In this document: piece after piece, positions 60,439 through 64,000 of the stretch
Layout: every line of letters begins with the position of its first letter
Position numbering within the stretch: position 1 is the first letter of the stretch
Assembly: GCA_004794785.1 (NCBI GenBank)
Contig: SJOL01006485.1
Span: 729,627-793,626 of the forward strand
DNA length: 64,000 nucleotides
Direction of reading: 5' to 3'
Origin: Opisthorchis felineus
Taxonomy: Eukaryota > Platyhelminthes > Trematoda > Opisthorchiida > Opisthorchiidae
Notes under the pieces: generated by a model
The model's input: the letters and a program-made list of their open reading frames with translations, nothing else
Told to the model about the DNA's origin: nothing
Database searches by the model: none
Made by a program: the position numbers and the translations under genes

Positions 60439-61019
60439 GTGATTCAGCCAATAAGCTATTCTAGCACGTACTTTTGACACGTTGTCGACCGATATCCGCT
60501 GCGTCTTCGAAATCCCAATACAATATTCAGCTACACTATCCAGGCTTACGGCACCTTAGTTATCCGGATAATATCCGATACGAACCCCATGTGATTCTGC
60601 ATCTGCCGTGGTTATGTTAGCTTTGGTATACCAATCAGCTCCCAAGCTGAGGCCTCCTTGAAGGGTTGGATCCACGTAACTAACCGCCTTTGTGCTGTTC
60701 GTTTGTCAACTTCCATAAAAACCCGCACTAGTTGAAATAGTATCCGATCTTTATTCGCAGTTTTTGAATATGCACCAAAACTTAGCGATCTGATTCAGTG
60801 AAAGACAAGTTTCATTGAAAACCTATCCAGAACGATGAGTTCAGATATTGTTCTGATTGCCACTGATCTCAGTGTGCAAGCTTCGATCGTTTAAACGATA
60901 CAGTTTGACTACTACTAACTAGCTAGTGTAACTGCGCCTTGATCTAATGGAAGGTGGGATTTATTGCGGGATTTGTGGAAATGCTTTGCAGTTTTCGTTT
61001 GGAATTGCGTGATAGTCAA
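60439..61019. other. No recognisable feature
   Basis: Nothing supported is visible. Confidence 0.45.
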
Positions 61020-61103
61020 TGAATATCCAAGAGAGTTCAAGAAGACGCGTCCAAGAAGACGCGTTCAAGAAGAAGACGCGTTCAAGAAGAAGACGGATAT
61101 TCA
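61020..61103. repeat. Short tandem repeat bracketed by an inverted repeat
   Basis: Four units of GTTCAAGAAGACGC-type sequence (14, 14, 17 and 16 bases) lie at 61035-61095; the last two carry an extra AAG. The block is flanked by TGAATATCC (61020-61028) and its complement GGATATTCA (61095-61103). Confidence 0.85.
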
Positions 61104-61854
61104 GTTTTTAAAAACAACGTGTAGATGAGAGTTTGACTTTCCTGCCAATAGTCTGTAACTGTTCAGTTGGCGTTTTCTAATAAACAATTCCGCAGCGAAG
61201 GGCTTTCCTCCTTACACTAGTAGCAGTTGAGTAAATGTTGTAGAGCCTCAGGATGCACTGGCCTCGTATGGTGAAAGGCGGGAGGCCTATATCGTATGCG
61301 TGGTGCGCCATGATGATGTCTCCTCGATCGGTAGCGGAATATTTGCAATTCCATTACCAGGTGTAGTAAACAGATCAACAGCCTATAAGCGCGGCCCGTG
61401 CTGCTAACACGGCTTAACCCGAGACTTGAAGCGCCGCAGTTGATTCTGGAAATAAATTGGCTACCCATGTGGATAAAACAACAAAAGGACGGGTGAGGAT
61501 AGGTTCTTTACAGGAAATATCCTTGTTTGTAAGTGCTACCTGGTAGAGTTTGCAAGCACTCAAATAGCTTAGAAAAAGCAATGCACTAACCCCCTTTATA
61601 AAGTGTCTTACACTGAGACGATGTCCTTATAGCTATAATTCTATCAGTTCCTCGGTTTATTGCATTGAAATAAATAGGAAACCTACACAATCGTTGGTCT
61701 GGTAGCTGAGCTAGCAAGCGCCATATTGGAAGCCAGAAAAGAAGACCCCTTGCAGACGAAGACCAACCAACCACGCGCTGTGCACTACCTTTCTAGCGGA
61801 ACATGGCAAATTAATCAGCAGTGACAAGGGCCAGTAATCTTAGCTGAACCTAAC
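61104..61854. other. No recognisable feature
   Basis: The minus frame 61217-61468 is GC-richer than its surroundings but shows no motif. Confidence 0.45.
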
Positions 61855-62095
61855 ACAGTACTCATAAGGTTACTGAAAATTCTTTGAGAGCCCATGACCG
61901 ATTTCGCCTTTCTTGGTGCTCATCAGGTAGGCAAGGTCCCATAGTTTCTCTCAACCTTATGTTCTACTTGAACCCAAATTGGACGGAATTCACCAAATAT
62001 TCTCATTTGTGTGCGAATTTGGTTTTGACGGGAGTCTAAACGGAATCCGGCCGCACCTCTCGTTTATAGTGGTTCTCTTCAATTGAATGCGTTCA
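61855..62095 (-). repeat. Hammerhead repeat, minus copy with intact core blocks
   Basis: On the minus strand, CTGATGA (complement of 61920-61926) and GAAA (complement of 61902-61905) are intact, but stem II has two mismatches (GCAC/AGGC), stem III reads ATCGGT and the basal stem I pair is lost. The unit extends through 'tctcaaccttatgttctact' and 'cccaaattggacgg' to about 62095. Confidence 0.7.
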
Positions 62096-63318
62096 TGCGT
62101 TTAAAATCCTCAACCGTTTATATGACATCACATTCAACGGCAGCATACAGAAATAAAATTCTAGATTCCTTTGGCCCAGTTTCATCGGTAGAAAAGCAAC
62201 AAAGTCATCCAGAACATCACCCTCTGCTACCTTACGTGAACCGTTTTTCGAACTGCGAGTTGTCTATGGGCCGGCTGATTCATCCGGCGAAATTGTTTTC
62301 AGTTATGTACCTTATAGACGGGGCTAGCCGGGAGCCGTATGGATGCATTGAGACGAGCGATCGCCCCTGGCATATCCAAGCTTTATGACTAGAAGGCTGA
62401 GTTAAAATACACTGTCAACGCCTAGTTAGATTTTTTTGCAAAGCATAACTTTTGACTACAACGAGGTAGCAACTCAAAATACGCTCTTTCCAGAAGTTCA
62501 AGACAAGTGCAAAAACAGTGGCGCTCAAACGTTAAGGGCTTCCTTTCCTGGGGGAGGGATTCCGCTGATTTAGGAGGGCAGTTGAGAACTTGAATGTTTA
62601 AATCTAGGGCACGTTGTTGAATATTTCAGCCATCACTTTACCTTCAGACAATACCACAAATAAAAATGGAGGCTAATTCACAAGTGGTGTGTTGGCATAA
62701 ATAACTAAACTTCATCGCGTAGGTGACGGTTATAGCTTGCTGCCACCATAACCTCACTTTCCGTATTCCGAAAAATGTGGCAGTAAACAAGCATGATGCT
62801 ATAACTGTCCCGAGCTTTGTAAAGCTCGGTATCAGGCCTGGTAGTTAGTTCCACAAAATCAAAGGGGCAAGCAGCAGTCCCACTACATCTGTTCATACGC
62901 GACGGTATTTCCAGTGCAAAACCACTGTTTAGGAACAGCAAAAATCATGTGCAAATTGATTCGCCGGTCTGATGTACATACTGCGCCCTCAAGGCAACCT
63001 AGGGGGACATGATGTCACAGGGTGATAACGGACGTTGAGTTCATTCTGTTGAAGGTTCACTTGACTTGTTGGAGTGAGTAGTATCCAGGGGTTCGTGCAA
63101 AAGACAGCGCTCTTTTGGGAGAGCACGTAAACGGGTTCTTCATGCCACTATCCAGGGTTTGAAGCCTGACAGCCATATTCAAGTGAACAAAATCGGTTCT
63201 CGCATCGCAACGTTAAAGTACCTTCATTCACACTATGACAATTTTTGAGCGCTCTGTATTCGCAAAATGGAGTTGAATTCCCGAAAAGTACGAGGTTCCC
63301 AAGCTTACCACTTCGCAG
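62096..63318. other. No recognisable feature
   Basis: A 101-codon plus frame at 62083-62388 lacks motifs. GGTTTGAAGCC at 63157 is B-box-like without a convincing A box. Confidence 0.4.
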
Positions 63319-63379
63319 TGAGGAGTGTCTATGTCTACTGAATTGTTCTGCAAATCATCTGCATGGATGGTTTGTTCAG
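63319..63379 (+). CDS. Candidate 61-base exon
   Basis: An acceptor (cttaccacttcgcag) ends at 63318 and a perfect donor TTCAG|GTGAGT lies at 63379/63380. The open frame between them reads 'EECLCLLNCSANHLHGWFVQ'. Cys-rich, family unknown, no partner exon found. Confidence 0.25.
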
Positions 63380-63380
63380 G

Positions 63381-64000
63381 TGAGTGAATCTTCAAGGTCA
63401 TCAATTACCACGGATTGGGAAAACGGTGCCTTATGTAATAAGATATCGCGAATTGCGGCAAAACGCGAATAGCCATGAATGAGCGAAGGTTGAATGTAGT
63501 TCCACAGCCGAAATAATTAACTGAGCTTCATAGAGTCTACATTGTGCTTGTGGACGCAAAATATGCGGAAGTGTCACTCATGTAATTAATTTTTGGTATG
63601 TATATCCTGCTTGAGTGGACGAATTTCCAATTCTGTGTTCTTGGACCTCGAGAATTGGTATTCCGAGTTATCATCGTGGTAGGCACATTCATTATTTTTG
63701 GATAACTCATGCTAGCTATGCAGAACTTCAGGCTTGCAGGGGTTAATGTTGTGGTGTTTTGTACCTTTCTTTTGCTTTCATTATAACGTTACGTATTTCA
63801 TCAATTTCATAAACGATTTTTGTTTGAATGCGCAAAAACACAAAAACGCGCAATTGTATAAATTACATACAATACAGGCGTGGTCGCATTCTCCGATTTT
63901 CTCTTTTCATTTCACTCGCGCTTACAGCGGTTATTCGCGAGCTTCATGTGCTAACTCTGGTATCAAAACATTTCAGACTGTCTTCGGAGTTTATTGTATA
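63381..64000. other. No recognisable feature
   Basis: Nothing supported is visible up to the window end. Confidence 0.45.

Noticed and set aside
63157..63167. B-box-like GGTTTGAAGCC as a SINE
   Set aside because: No convincing A box at tRNA-like distance and no shared body with the other SINE copies.
1..64000. CRISPR arrays, operons, riboswitches or phage genes
   Set aside because: No regularly spaced direct repeats of that kind and no dense prokaryotic gene layout; the window is clearly eukaryotic.

Overview
The window looks like nuclear DNA of a flatworm, most likely a digenean trematode with a repeat-rich genome. The evidence is APE-type LINE pieces of the kind common in liver and lung flukes, an R2-type retroelement, tRNA-derived SINEs, hammerhead-ribozyme repeats, and almost no long open frames. 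I cannot name the genus. There are no prokaryotic features, and most of the short open frames look like chance.

Only one convincing host gene is visible: an apparently intronless gene on the minus strand (47988-49310) for a protein with six C2H2 zinc fingers. It has a plausible CCAAT-box promoter just upstream and a poly(A) signal about 450 bases after the stop. A few short candidate exons with good splice-site context (for example 60301-60438, 63319-63379, 45901-45965, 20585-20759) suggest that parts of the window may be introns of unidentified genes. These are weak calls.

Mobile DNA makes up most of what can be recognised. LINE remnants lie at 1-492, 5560-8380, 51465-52779 and 57597-58760, with a possible further piece at 57190-57450. 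All have broken frames or damaged reverse-transcriptase motifs. A 57-base LINE tail at 31580-31636 is still flanked by a 12-base target-site duplication. The 3' end of an R2-clade element with a restriction-like endonuclease lies on the minus strand at 27337-28375 and meets an ATT/ACT microsatellite at its 5' side. SINE-like copies with A- and B-box sequences occur at about 15.3, 18.1, 24.1, 44.0, 44.9, 46.8, 59.7 and 60.0 kb.

The most striking structure is a family of about 290-base repeats carrying a type I hammerhead ribozyme with a palindromic minimal stem III (ACCGGT). At 50568-51255 two intact, identical ribozymes bracket one complete 293-base unit in tandem, the arrangement expected of a metazoan retrozyme that releases small circular RNA. 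Decayed relatives, in tandem or inverted arrangement, lie near 2.0-2.5, 10.3-10.9, 11.6, 37.0, 55.5-56.0 and 61.9 kb. The rest of the window is unique-looking, AT-leaning sequence in which I see no supported features.
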